Assembly (NCBI RefSeq): GCF_900101115.1
Contig: NZ_FNFU01000022.1
Coordinates: 1 to 46,392, forward strand
Direction: 5' to 3'
Length of the DNA stretch: 46,392 nucleotides
Source: Cryobacterium psychrotolerans
GTDB taxonomy: Bacteria; Actinomycetota; Actinomycetes; Actinomycetales; Microbacteriaceae
This document shows positions 32,220 to 40,266 of the stretch, in pieces (position 1 is the first letter of the stretch; every line of letters starts with the position of its first letter). The position numbers and the translations under genes are program-made. The notes beneath the pieces were generated by a model. The model was not told the origin of the DNA. It saw only the letters and a program-made list of their open reading frames with translations, and made no database searches.

Positions 32220-33694
32220 TGCCGGCCGTTCTCGGCGTCGATATCGGAACGTCGAGCAGCAAGGGGATCCTGGTCTCACTTGACGGGAGCATTATCGGCA
32301 TCGCTGTCCGCGGGCATGAGGTCGACCGCCCGGGACCTGGCCGGGTGGAGATGGATGCCGATCTCTGGTGGCGCGAATTCGCCGACTTGTCCCGGGAACT
32401 GCTGGCAAGGCATCCCGTTACCCTCGTCGGTGTCGGGGTCAGTGGGATGGGCCCGTGCGTTGCATTGGCCGACGCCGACGGACATGCAGTGCGCCCGGCA
32501 ATTCTCTACGGCGTCGACACCCGGGCCGTCGCGCAGATAGAGCGCCTCACCATGCAACTCGGTCAGGCAGCCATCGTGGATCGCTGCGGTTCAGCCTTGT
32601 CGACGCAATCCGTCGGCCCGAAACTGGCTTGGCTCGCCGAGCATGAGCCGGCGGTCACCAACCGGGCCAGGCTGCTGTTCATGCCGAGTTCCTGGTTGGC
32701 CTTCCATCTCACGGGCGCGTACACACTGGACCACCACTCCGCGAGCCAGTGCACCCCGATGTATGACACCGTCGCCCAGGATTGGTATGAACCGTGGGCT
32801 GGACTCGTAGCGCCCGGGCTCGAACTTCCTCGACTCGTCTGGCCCGGGGAGGTAGTCGGTCGCGTGTCAGCGGCGGCTTCCGCCGTGACGACGATTCCCG
32901 AGGGGGTGCCGGTCATTGCAGGAACCATTGATGCCTGGTCTGAGGCGATCAGCGTCGGAGCCCAAAATCCAGGCGACTTGATGGTGATGTACGGCACCAC
33001 GATGTTCCTGATCAATACGGTCGAGGAACAGATCAGTTCCGCCACCCTGTGGGGCACAGTCGGCGCGCTGCCCGGCACGCGCAACCTCGCCGGCGGGATG
33101 GCGACGTCGGGCGCGATCACGCAGTGGTTGCGCGAACTGGTCGGTTCGCCGGATTACGCCACATTGATCGCCGAAGCCGACGCAGCGGGAGCCGGAGCCC
33201 GCGGGTTGCTCATGCTCCCCTATTTCGCCGGCGAACGAACCCCGATTGCCGACCCCCGCGCCCGGGGAATCATCGCTGGACTCACGCTGGAGCACACCAG
33301 AGGAGACCTGTATCGGGCGACCCTCGAAGCGACCGCCTTCGGCGTACGGCACAACATAGAGGCGCTGCGCATGGCAGGCGGCCGCATCGATCGCGCCGTG
33401 GCGGTGGGCGGGGGGACTCAGGGCGGCCTGTGGACCCAAATCGTGAGTGACATCACCGGGATTGCCCAGGAAATTCCTTCCGTGACGATTGGCGCGAGCT
33501 TCGGCGCCGCGTTCCTTGCGGCTTCCGCGTCGACGTCGGTCATGATCGAAGGGTGGAATCCGATTTCGCACGTAGTCGAGCCGAGGGCGGAGCATGCGGG
33601 CCACTACGACGATCTCTACGCCATCTACCGCGACCTGTACACGTCGACCGCAGACCTGATGCATCGGCTGGAAGAGCTCTCCAGGGAGTCCTAG
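32216..33694 (+). CDS. FGGY-family carbohydrate kinase
   Basis: 492 residues from ATG 32216 (ATGATG overlapping the isomerase stop). The ATPase fold starts VLGVDIGTSSSKGILVSLDG and continues with GVGVSGMGPCVALAD, the substrate-binding WLAEHEP, PSSWLAFHLTG, GTIDAWSEAISVGA with the catalytic Asp, and AVGGGTQGGLWTQIVSDI near the end. It should phosphorylate the ketose made by the isomerase (fuculose- or xylulose-like). The LsrK group is another FGGY relative. The stop codon lies only 3 bases before the right copy of the gntR repeat. Confidence 0.9.
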   Translation: MMPAVLGVDIGTSSSKGILVSLDGSIIGIAVRGHEVDRPGPGRVEMDADLWWREFADLSRELLARHPVTLVGVGVSGMGPCVALADADGHAVRPAILYGVDTRAVAQIERLTMQLGQAAIVDRCGSALSTQSVGPKLAWLAEHEPAVTNRARLLFMPSSWLAFHLTGAYTLDHHSASQCTPMYDTVAQDWYEPWAGLVAPGLELPRLVWPGEVVGRVSAAASAVTTIPEGVPVIAGTIDAWSEAISVGAQNPGDLMVMYGTTMFLINTVEEQISSATLWGTVGALPGTRNLAGGMATSGAITQWLRELVGSPDYATLIAEADAAGAGARGLLMLPYFAGERTPIADPRARGIIAGLTLEHTRGDLYRATLEATAFGVRHNIEALRMAGGRIDRAVAVGGGTQGGLWTQIVSDITGIAQEIPSVTIGASFGAAFLAASASTSVMIEGWNPISHVVEPRAEHAGHYDDLYAIYRDLYTSTADLMHRLEELSRES

Positions 33695-33697
33695 AAG

Positions 33698-33855
33698 GCA
33701 TTGCAGGGTTCCTGTCCGAGGAGGTGCGCGTATCCATAGAGGGTCATGAGGAACTCGTCCGGGCCCTACTGGCGCGCGACCCCGTTCTCTCCGAGCAAGT
33801 CGCCCGCGCGCGCGTCTTTGATGGCCCGGAAAAAGTCCTCAACCGGATCCGCTGA
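33698..33855 (+). pseudogene. Truncated gntR fragment (last ~52 codons only)
   Basis: Encodes AGFLSEEVRVSIEGHEELV through FDGPEKVLNRIR and a TGA, the C-terminal helices of the FCD domain of the regulator at 23517. No start codon, HTH or promoter is present, so it cannot make a regulator. It has diverged by a few substitutions, mostly silent or conservative, and lost one codon, so the duplication is recent or was maintained by conversion. Confidence 0.88.
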
Positions 33856-33869
33856 AAGCGCCGAGCCCC
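33698..33869 (+). repeat. Right copy of the gntR 3'-end direct repeat
   Basis: 172 bases, matching 24028-24202 with six substitutions and a 3-base deletion. Same orientation as the left copy. It begins 4 bases after the kinase stop and ends just beyond the duplicated TGA. Confidence 0.93.
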
Positions 33870-33894
33870 GAGGCGGACGTAGCCGTCTCCCGGC

Positions 33895-34005
33895 CTACTT
33901 TTCCGTGAGGGGCAGGAAGTACCAGATGTCGAGGTCGCTCGGGCAACCCTCAGGAATCGCTACAGGCACACGAGGCGGCGCGTCGCGTTTGTCGTCGCTG
34001 CCCGT
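33895..34005 (-). pseudogene. In-frame continuation of the lipoprotein gene beyond a premature stop
   Basis: Continuing past TAA 34006-34008 in the same frame gives TGSDDKRDAPPRVPVAIP, then EGCPSDLDIWYFLPLTEK and a TAG at 33895-33897. The proline-Glu-Gly-Cys-Pro and aromatic strand ending look like a genuine C-terminus of this type of small lipoprotein, so the TAA is probably a nonsense mutation. Confidence 0.6.
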
Positions 34006-34365
34006 TTACCGAACCGTGTCGCCGACCGCAAAAGTGCCGCCACCTTCGACGGAAATCGTTCCGTGGCCGGACAGGGTGGTCCCGACAGGGAAAGCGACGA
34101 TGAGCTTCTGATGGTCACTGGTCCTGTCGAGGCCCAGGCATCCGCTTCCCAGATCGACGATGACACCTTCGGCGAGAATGTCGAAGGAGGATCCATCCGG
34201 CTCGTAAACCGCGGCAGTGAGTCCTTTCGCGTGCACTACGTCCGGGCCGCCGCCCGACGCGCATCCGGCGACCAGGGCCGACATCGCGCCAATGACCAGA
34301 AGGGCCGCAGTGCCCCGAGCGCGACGACACCCTCGGGACGGGATCCAGGGCGCTGACGTCGGCAT
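34006..34365 (-). CDS. Small hypothetical lipoprotein (probably truncated by a nonsense codon)
   Basis: 119 residues. Signal AALLVIGAMSALVAGCASGG places lipidation at the Cys near residue 35. The mature part is about 85 residues of short strands (TAAVYEPDGSSFDILAEGV, GCLGLD, TLSGHGTISVEGGG). No family recognised with confidence. The protein stops at GDTVR, in the middle of what looks like a strand, and the frame stays open for another 36 codons, so the original gene was likely ~155 codons. Diverges from isocitrate lyase. Confidence 0.68.
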   Translation of the reverse strand: MPTSAPWIPSRGCRRARGTAALLVIGAMSALVAGCASGGGPDVVHAKGLTAAVYEPDGSSFDILAEGVIVDLGSGCLGLDRTSDHQKLIVAFPVGTTLSGHGTISVEGGGTFAVGDTVR

Positions 34366-34597
34366 GGCGTCAGTGTGTCAGGCGCTCCTCACTCGGTCAA
34401 CGTTCCAGGGCAACCCCGTGGAACCAGCCCGCAGCGCCCCTGACTTTCTTCTGAACCGGAGAAGAATCGCAAAAGTTCTGCCCGGAATCCTGAAGAAGAC
34501 CCGCTGTTCTTGCCGCAGTCTTCATTTAGCGGCCGATACCGGGCCGCCGAAACAGCCGTCCAGTGCACAGCACAACTCCCACGTCGAAGGAAAGCAA

Positions 34598-36214
34598 ATG
34601 ACCATCTATCAGGACGATACCGAGGCCATCGAAGCTCTGAAGCATGCGTTCGGAAGCAGCTGGGACGCGATCGACCCGGAGTCGGTCGCCCGTATGCGCG
34701 CCCAGAACCGCTTCAAGACCGGCCTGGAGATAGCCCAGTACACCGCCGACATCATGCGCAAGGACATGGCGGAGTACGACGCCGACTCCTCCGTCTACAC
34801 CCAGTCGCTGGGCGTCTGGCACGGCTTCATCGGCCAGCAGAAGATGATCTCAATCAAGAAGCACCTGAAGACGACGAACAAGCGCTACCTGTACCTGTCC
34901 GGCTGGATGGTCGCCGCGCTCAGGAGCGAGTTCGGTCCGCTCCCTGACCAGTCCATGCACGAGAAGACGGCCGTTCCCGCGCTGGTCGAGGAGCTCTACA
35001 CCTTCCTCCGCCAGGCCGACGCCCGCGAGCTGGACCTGCTCTTCACCGCCCTGGACGGGGCCCGCGCGGCCGGCAACGACGACAAGGCCGCAGCGATCCA
35101 GGACCAGATCGACAACTACGAGACCCACGTCGTGCCGATCATCGCGGACATCGACGCCGGTTTCGGCAACCCCGAGGCGACGTACCTCCTCGCCAAGAAG
35201 ATGATCGAGGCCGGCGCCTGCGCCATCCAGATCGAGAACCAGGTCTCGGACGAGAAGCAGTGCGGCCACCAGGACGGCAAGGTCACCGTGCCCCACGAGG
35301 ACTTCATCGCGAAGATCAACGCCGTGCGTTACGCGTTCCTCGAGCTCGGCATCGACAACGGCATCATCGTCTCCCGCACCGACTCGCTCGGCGCCGGCCT
35401 GACTCAGAAGCTCGCCGTAACCTACCAGCCCGGAGACCTGGGCGACCAGTACAACTCCTTCCTCGACGTCGACGAGATCACCGAGGCAGAGCTGGGCAAC
35501 GGGGATGTCGTGATCAAGCGCGATGGCAAGCTGCTGCGCCCGAAGCGCCTGGCCAGCAACCTGTTCCAGTTCCGTCCGGGAACCGGCGAGGCCCGCTGCG
35601 TGCTCGACAGCATCACCTCGTTGCGGAACGGCGCGGACCTGCTCTGGATCGAGACCGAGAAGCCGCACGTCGCCCAGATCGCCGGAATGATGAACGAGGT
35701 GCGCAAGGTCATCCCGAACGCCAAGCTGGTCTACAACAACAGCCCGTCGTTCAACTGGACGCTCAACTTCCGTCAGCAGGCGTACGACAACCTGCTCGCA
35801 GAGGGCAAGGACGTGTCGGCCTACGACCGTGCCAAGCTCATGAGCGTCGCGTATGACAAGACCGAGCTCGGCCGGATTGCCGACGAGAGCATCCGCACCT
35901 TCCAGCGCGACGGCTCGGCCGAGGCCGGCATCTTCCACCACCTCATCACCCTGCCGACCTATCACACGGCCGCGCTGTCCACCGACGATCTGGCCAAGGG
36001 TTACTTCGCCGACCAGGGCATGCTCGCCTACGTGAAGGGCGTGCAGCGGCGCGAGATCCGCGAGGGAATCGCCACGGTCAAGCACCAGAACATGTCCGGC
36101 TCCGACATCGGTGACAACCACAAGGAGTACTTCGCCGGCGAGGCCGCGCTGAAGGCCGGTGGCACGAACAACACGATGAACCAGTTCGAGGAACCGGTTC
36201 TGACAAGTCGCTGA
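34598..36214 (+). CDS. aceA: Isocitrate lyase
   Basis: 538 residues from ATG 34598 (GAAGGAAAG upstream). Splits isocitrate to glyoxylate and succinate, the entry to the glyoxylate shunt needed on acetate or fatty acids. Key segments are SLGVWHGFIGQQKMIS, LYLSGWMVAALRSEFG, the metal-binding IADIDAGFGNPEAT, the catalytic KQCGHQDGK (usual K-x-CGH), and LVYNNSPSFNWTL. It is longer than the ~430-residue E. coli/mycobacterial ICL1 and resembles the ~530-residue Pseudomonas aeruginosa type. The 230-base upstream region has no further gene. A terminator follows. Confidence 0.96.
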   Translation: MTIYQDDTEAIEALKHAFGSSWDAIDPESVARMRAQNRFKTGLEIAQYTADIMRKDMAEYDADSSVYTQSLGVWHGFIGQQKMISIKKHLKTTNKRYLYLSGWMVAALRSEFGPLPDQSMHEKTAVPALVEELYTFLRQADARELDLLFTALDGARAAGNDDKAAAIQDQIDNYETHVVPIIADIDAGFGNPEATYLLAKKMIEAGACAIQIENQVSDEKQCGHQDGKVTVPHEDFIAKINAVRYAFLELGIDNGIIVSRTDSLGAGLTQKLAVTYQPGDLGDQYNSFLDVDEITEAELGNGDVVIKRDGKLLRPKRLASNLFQFRPGTGEARCVLDSITSLRNGADLLWIETEKPHVAQIAGMMNEVRKVIPNAKLVYNNSPSFNWTLNFRQQAYDNLLAEGKDVSAYDRAKLMSVAYDKTELGRIADESIRTFQRDGSAEAGIFHHLITLPTYHTAALSTDDLAKGYFADQGMLAYVKGVQRREIREGIATVKHQNMSGSDIGDNHKEYFAGEAALKAGGTNNTMNQFEEPVLTSR

Positions 36215-36241
36215 CGGACACTCCGTCGAAGTAGCAACGAG

Positions 36242-36273
36242 GAAGCCCCAGCCGCCTGACTGGGGCTTCTTCG
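36242..36273 (+). terminator. Intrinsic terminator of aceA
   Basis: GAAGCCCCAG (36242-36251) pairs with CTGGGGCTTC (36260-36269) over an 8-base loop, followed by TTCGTTT, 27 bases after the aceA stop. Confidence 0.88.
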
Positions 36274-36388
36274 TTTCGACGGGCCTCCGTGAGCGTGCAG
36301 CTGAAACCGCTCCTGACCGCAGAGGATCTCGACGAAGCGGCCAGGAAGACGCCGCCATACCGGCCCCCAGGCCAGGAGGCGGCGAGGG

Positions 36389-36598
36389 TCACTCGGGCCA
36401 CAGGCCGGGAACGACGAGCACCAACCGGCACCTCGGGCACCGATGGCAGGACTCGAGCCCCTCGGCGGTGTCCACGCCATCGGCAGTCATCTCGACACGG
36501 CACGCCGGACACCTCGGACCATCTCCGTCCAGCCCGATCTCATCCACCTCCCAATTGTGCGGCATCGGGCACGGGCGGCAGGCCCGGCCGTGTGCCAT
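36389..36598 (-). CDS. Small cysteine-rich protein, possible zinc ribbon
   Basis: 69 residues if read from ATG 36598. Cysteine pairs RACRPC, RCPAC and CHRCPRC are spaced like one or two zinc ribbons and suggest a small metal-binding protein. Antisense frames here lack such structure. No ribosome site is obvious, and the start lies only 9 bases from the divergent start at 36608, so one of the two starts may be misplaced. An upstream in-frame ATG at 36643 is the alternative. 36274-36388 holds nothing I can identify with confidence. Confidence 0.5.
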   Translation of the reverse strand: MAHGRACRPCPMPHNWEVDEIGLDGDGPRCPACRVEMTADGVDTAEGLESCHRCPRCRLVLVVPGLWPE

Positions 36599-36607
36599 GC
36601 TCGCGGC

Positions 36608-37321
36608 ATGAGAAGCGCGGATGACGATGAGACACTCGTCCAACTGGGATCGATGGAGGTGGCTCGATCATCCCTGTCGGGCGAAGGCCGCCCGCTGTCC
36701 GACTTCACGAGACTCGTTCGTGCCGGGCAGTGGGACGAGTCAGATCCGTCTCAAACGAGGCCGCAGACAGGGTGGCGGGTCGTTCAGAGCGAGGGAGTGA
36801 CCCGGCTGACGATCGCCGCACCACACCCGGACCTGACCGGCCGGTGGGTGACGAGCGACCTCTGGGTGCAGGACGGCGACTGGGCATACCGCCACCGGCC
36901 GCGTGCCCTTGAGGCGCAGCCAGTCAAGGCACAGCGTCGCAAGGGCCTCGCCTTGCGCTGGCCGGACAGTCACACCCCGTCGCTGTCGCCCTCCGCGCTG
37001 CGGATAGACATTGTGAACGAGTCGGATTCCCCCTGGTCGCCTTCCGGGGCCGATGACTTCTTCGTCGCCGGGTTCCTCTTGTCGCCCGAAGACCCGCCGG
37101 GCACGGCCGCGCGCGGCACGTTCTTCCACTACCTGGGCAGCGAGCCGGCCGAGACGCTGCAGCCGGGAGCACACGCCCGTGTGCCGGTGCACCTGTCCCC
37201 GGAGCTCTGGGAGGCCGCCGCCGCCGGGATCCACCTCGTGCAGGCCCTCCTGGTCACACTCGAACTGCGCTCCACGGAATGCGCTCCGCTGGAAAGGATC
37301 GCCGACCCGGCGCACGGATGA
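36608..37321 (+). CDS. Conserved hypothetical protein
   Basis: 237 residues from ATG 36608. Not recognised. A variable acidic N-terminus (~60 residues) is followed by strand-rich sequence: GWRVVQSEGVTRLTIAAPH, then GRWVTSDLWVQDGDWAYR, then DDFFVAGFLLSPEDPPG and LWEAAAAGIHLVQALLVTL. No signal peptide or membrane helix. An ATG at 36653 is an alternative start. Its stop overlaps the ATG of the next gene (ATGA), so they form an operon of two uncharacterised cytoplasmic proteins. Confidence 0.65.
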   Translation: MRSADDDETLVQLGSMEVARSSLSGEGRPLSDFTRLVRAGQWDESDPSQTRPQTGWRVVQSEGVTRLTIAAPHPDLTGRWVTSDLWVQDGDWAYRHRPRALEAQPVKAQRRKGLALRWPDSHTPSLSPSALRIDIVNESDSPWSPSGADDFFVAGFLLSPEDPPGTAARGTFFHYLGSEPAETLQPGAHARVPVHLSPELWEAAAAGIHLVQALLVTLELRSTECAPLERIADPAHG

Positions 37322-37701
37322 CGAGCGCCCGCGGTGAACGGATCCTGCTTGAACAGTACTTTTCAGGCCGAGACCTGCGCTCGCGCGAGCTCTTCGACCG
37401 TGTTCGCTCGGCGATCGAGTCGATCGGCCCGGCCACGATGCGCGTCAGGAGGAGCCAGGTCGCCTTCCGGCGTCGGGTCGCGTTCGCGTGGACCTGGCTG
37501 CCCGGCCAGTACCTGCGAGGCGACGTGGCCCCGCTCGTCCTCACGATCGACCTGCACCGCCGCGACGAATCGCCGCGTTGGAAAGAGGTCGTCGAACCGA
37601 GACCGGGGCGATTCACCCATCACCTCGAACTTCGCTCGGTGGCGGACATCGACGAGCAAGTCCTCGCCTGGCTCGTCGAAGCGTGGGGCCATGCGGGCTG
37701 A
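37318..37701 (+). CDS. DUF5655-like hypothetical protein
   Basis: 127 residues, ATG overlapping the previous stop. The pattern LLEQYFSGRDLRSRELFDRV, SAIESIGPATMRVRRSQVAF, WLPGQYLRGDVAPLVLTIDL, FTHHLELRSVADIDEQVLAWL matches the small basic DUF5655 proteins (putative nucleic-acid-associated, no known activity). No catalytic residues are apparent. Confidence 0.78.
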   Translation: MTSARGERILLEQYFSGRDLRSRELFDRVRSAIESIGPATMRVRRSQVAFRRRVAFAWTWLPGQYLRGDVAPLVLTIDLHRRDESPRWKEVVEPRPGRFTHHLELRSVADIDEQVLAWLVEAWGHAG

Positions 37702-37738
37702 GCGCACCCCGGACGCCGGTGGTAGTACCGTTCGCGTC

Positions 37739-38306
37739 ATGGCCACACTGAGCTACACCGGGATCACGTCCCTCGACGGCTACCTGGCCGACGCCGACGG
37801 CAACTTCGACTGGGCCGTGCCGGATGACGAGGTGCACGCGTTCATCAACGACCTCGAGCGGCCGGTCGGCACTTACCTCTTTGGGCGCCGGATGTACGAG
37901 GTGATGACCTTCTGGGAAACCGCACACACCCTCGCCGACCCGCCGCCGGTCATCCGGGACTTCACCGGGATCTGGCGGGCGGCCGACAAGGTCGTCTTCT
38001 CGACATCACTGGAGACGACGTCCACTGCACGCACGCGAATCGAGCGGTCCTTCGACCCCGAAGCGGTCCGCCGTCTCAAGGCGACGGCGGCGCGTGAGAT
38101 CGGTGTGGGCGGCGCCAACCTGGCCGGCAAGGCGATCGCGGCCGGGCTGGTCGACGAGATCCGGATGTTCCTGGCGCCCGTCGTGGTGGGCGGGGGGCAC
38201 GCGCTTCCTCCCCGACGGGGTGCGCCTGAAGCTCGACCTGCTCGATGAACGCCGGTTCGGTAACGGCATGGTGTACCTCCGCTACCGCGCCGAAGCCCGG
38301 GCGTAG
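37739..38306 (+). pseudogene. Dihydrofolate reductase/RibD C-terminal-like gene with a frameshift
   Basis: From ATG 37739 the frame reads LSYTGITSLDGYLADADG, PVGTYLFGRRMYEVMTFW, DKVVFSTSLE, EIGVGGANLAGKAIAAGLVDE and FLAPVVVGGG, the normal order of YyaP/RibD-C reductases. After the G6 run at 38192-38197 that frame loses similarity and stops at 38248. The natural ending (TRFLPDGVRLKLDLLDE, FGNGMVYLRYR) continues in another frame to 38306. Removing one G restores a full protein of ~188 residues. Either a true frameshift or a base-calling error in the G-run. It ends 3 bases from the converging DUF2277 gene. Confidence 0.8.
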
Positions 38307-38309
38307 CGG

Positions 38310-38582
38310 CTACGCCGCGGCGAACCGCTTCGCCGAGCGCGCCTTCGCTTTTTCGGCCTCGATGTCGCGGTTCTTCGGCGGGGCGGCGCTGACCAGGTCC
38401 TCGAGCAAGTGCCTCGAGATGTGGGCGATTTCCGCGACTGCCCGGTCGAACGCCTCGGCATTGGCCTTCGACGGCCTGGTCGCGCCGCTGATCTTGCGCA
38501 CGTACTGCAGCGCGGCTGCGTGTACCTCGTCGTCAGTGGCGGCGGGCTCAAAATTGTGGAGCGTGTGGATGTTCCGGCACAT
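38310..38582 (-). CDS. DUF2277 domain protein
   Basis: 90 residues, full length for DUF2277: MCRNIHTLHNFEPAATDDE, AALQYVRKISGATRPS, then AVAEIAHISRHLLEDLVSA and a Lys/Ala-rich tail. Function unknown. The promoter looks leaderless, with TACCCT (38589-38594) exactly 6 bases before the ATG. Confidence 0.9.
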   Translation of the reverse strand: MCRNIHTLHNFEPAATDDEVHAAALQYVRKISGATRPSKANAEAFDRAVAEIAHISRHLLEDLVSAAPPKNRDIEAEKAKARSAKRFAAA

Positions 38583-38691
38583 GCTTCAAGGGTAGCCCGG
38601 AGGCCCGCATCCGTCACGGACAGGGGTGCCCAGGCCGAATGCGCCGACCATACTGCCGCTCCCCGCCGCCCATTCCAGTTGAGTTGCGGAC

Positions 38692-38723
38692 AAGGAACCT
38701 TCACGTTCAGATCGAAGGTCCTT
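38692..38723. repeat. Inverted repeat upstream of the beta-CASP gene
   Basis: AAGGAACCTTC (38692-38702) against GAAGGTCCTT (38714-38723), ten pairs with one bulged base. Could be an operator or a weak hairpin; it lies 39 bases before the TTGACA of the following promoter. The rest of the 38583-38856 gap holds only that promoter. Confidence 0.5.
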
Positions 38724-38761
38724 TCTCCGCATCTCAGCCAGAAGGCGGCTTGCGCAGGCCC

Positions 38762-38791
38762 TTGACAGGAGCCGTCAGTCGAAAATAGCTT
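38762..38791 (+). promoter_or_regulatory. Promoter of the beta-CASP nuclease gene
   Basis: Perfect -35 TTGACA (38762-38767), 18-base spacer, -10 TAGCTT (38786-38791); leader about 60 bases to the GTG start. Confidence 0.65.
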
Positions 38792-38856
38792 GGGGCCTGA
38801 ACCGGCGACGCGGTGCAGGTCATCCGGTACTCCATCGACTTCGTGGGGAGGCCACC

Positions 38857-40242
38857 GTGGCGCACGGCTCAGATTCGACTCTTCGCTTCCTGGGAGCCGC
38901 CGACACCGTCACCGGGTCGCGGTACCTCGTCGAGTCCGGTGACCGCCGGGTGCTCATCGAATGCGGGCTCTTCCAGGGGTACAAGCTCCTGCGCGACCGG
39001 AACCGCCTCCCCTTTACGGTGCCGCCCGAATCCATCGACGCCGTCGTCCTCACCCACGCGCACCTCGACCACAGCGGATACCTCCCAGCCCTCGTGCGGG
39101 ACGGCTTCGCCGGCCCCATCTACTCGACGGTCGGAACCGCCGAATTGTGCAGCCTGGTCCTGCCCGACAGCGGTCACCTGCTCGAGGAGGAAGCGTCCTA
39201 CTCGAAGAAGCGCGGGTCATCCCGGCACGCGAATCCCCGGGCGTTGTACACGGCGGCGGATGCGGTTCGCTCCCTCGAGTCGTTCCGGGTGCGGGATTTC
39301 GACCAGGAGCTGGACCTCGGACCCTCGCTCCGGGCAACCTTCATCCCGGCGGGCCACATCCTGGGCGCCGCCCAGGTCCGGCTCGACGTGGCCGGGAGCG
39401 CGGTGCACTTCACCGGCGACCTCGGCCGGGCGGACGACCCTCTGATGAAGCCCCCACGGGCACTTGGGGCGGTCGACGTGCTCGTGGCCGAGTCGACCTA
39501 CGGGGACCGGAAGCACGCGGGGGCCGACCCTGAGGAGGAGCTCGGCGCGGTGATCCGGCGGGTCGCCCAACGCGGCGGAGTCGTGATGATCCCGGCGTTC
39601 GCCGTCGGGCGCTCGGAGTCCGTGCTCCTCCACCTCTCTCGGCTGCGTGCGGCAGGCTCGATCCCTGATATCCCGATCTACCTCAACAGCCCGATGGCCA
39701 TCGACGCCTCGGAGATCTACCGGCGCCACGCCGAAGAGCACCGCCTGACGCCGGACGAATTCAGGGACATGTACCGGTTGGCCACCCTCGTGCACAGCGT
39801 CGACGAATCGAAACTGCTCAACCTGCGCGGCGGGCCGATGATCATCATCTCCGCCAGCGGGATGCTCACCGGCGGCCGCATCCTCCACCATGTCATCGCC
39901 TATGGATCCGACCGGCGCAACGCCATCATCCTCACCGGCTACCAGGCCGGCGGAACGCGCGGCGCCGCGCTCCTGCGCGGCGAGGACCACCTGCGGATCT
40001 ACGGCCGGGACGTGCCGATCAAGGCCGAGGTCGTCGCCCTGGGGAGCATGTCGGCCCACGCCGACTCCGACGGGGTCATCGAGTGGATGCGCGCCGCCCC
40101 GCGACCGCCCGCGATGACCTACCTCACGCACGGGGAGCCGGCCTCCGCCGACACCCTGCGGGTGCGAATCAAGCGCGAACTCGGCTGGAACGCGAGGGTG
40201 CCGGAGCACCTCGAGTCCATCGACCCCGCCCACCCCCGCTGA
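38857..40242 (+). CDS. Metallo-beta-lactamase/beta-CASP family RNA-processing-type nuclease
   Basis: 461 residues from GTG 38857 (GGGGAGG upstream). MBL motifs: LTHAHLDHSGYLPAL, FIPAGHILGAAQVRL, HFTGDLGR. Beta-CASP part: VAESTYGDRKH with its acidic motif A, VMIPAFAVGRSESVLLHL, MIIISASGMLTGGRILHH, GSMSAHADSDGVIEWM and YLTHGE. The order is that of the YSH1/CPSF73-like bacterial family (COG1236), whose members cut RNA. Stand-alone gene with its own promoter. The precise RNA target is unknown. Confidence 0.92.
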   Translation: MAHGSDSTLRFLGAADTVTGSRYLVESGDRRVLIECGLFQGYKLLRDRNRLPFTVPPESIDAVVLTHAHLDHSGYLPALVRDGFAGPIYSTVGTAELCSLVLPDSGHLLEEEASYSKKRGSSRHANPRALYTAADAVRSLESFRVRDFDQELDLGPSLRATFIPAGHILGAAQVRLDVAGSAVHFTGDLGRADDPLMKPPRALGAVDVLVAESTYGDRKHAGADPEEELGAVIRRVAQRGGVVMIPAFAVGRSESVLLHLSRLRAAGSIPDIPIYLNSPMAIDASEIYRRHAEEHRLTPDEFRDMYRLATLVHSVDESKLLNLRGGPMIIISASGMLTGGRILHHVIAYGSDRRNAIILTGYQAGGTRGAALLRGEDHLRIYGRDVPIKAEVVALGSMSAHADSDGVIEWMRAAPRPPAMTYLTHGEPASADTLRVRIKRELGWNARVPEHLESIDPAHPR

Positions 40243-40266
40243 CCGCGCTAACCGCGCCCTCTCTCT

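Noticed and set aside
32216..33694. Autoinducer-2 kinase (LsrK) for the FGGY protein
   Set aside because: No LsrF/LsrG or LsrR homologues are present; the neighbouring isomerase and mutarotase fit a sugar kinase better.
34466..34479. RamB-like site (GCAAAAGTTC) upstream of isocitrate lyase
   Set aside because: It resembles the corynebacterial RamB motif only with an extra base, and no ramB-type gene is in the window; chance similarity is likely.
36289..36388. GTG-initiated frame beginning VSVQLKPLLTAEDLDEAARK after aceA
   Set aside because: The first ~30 residues look protein-like, but there is no ribosome site, it lies in the aceA terminator's shadow and then runs antisense to the cysteine-rich gene; evidence is too thin to call a gene or remnant.
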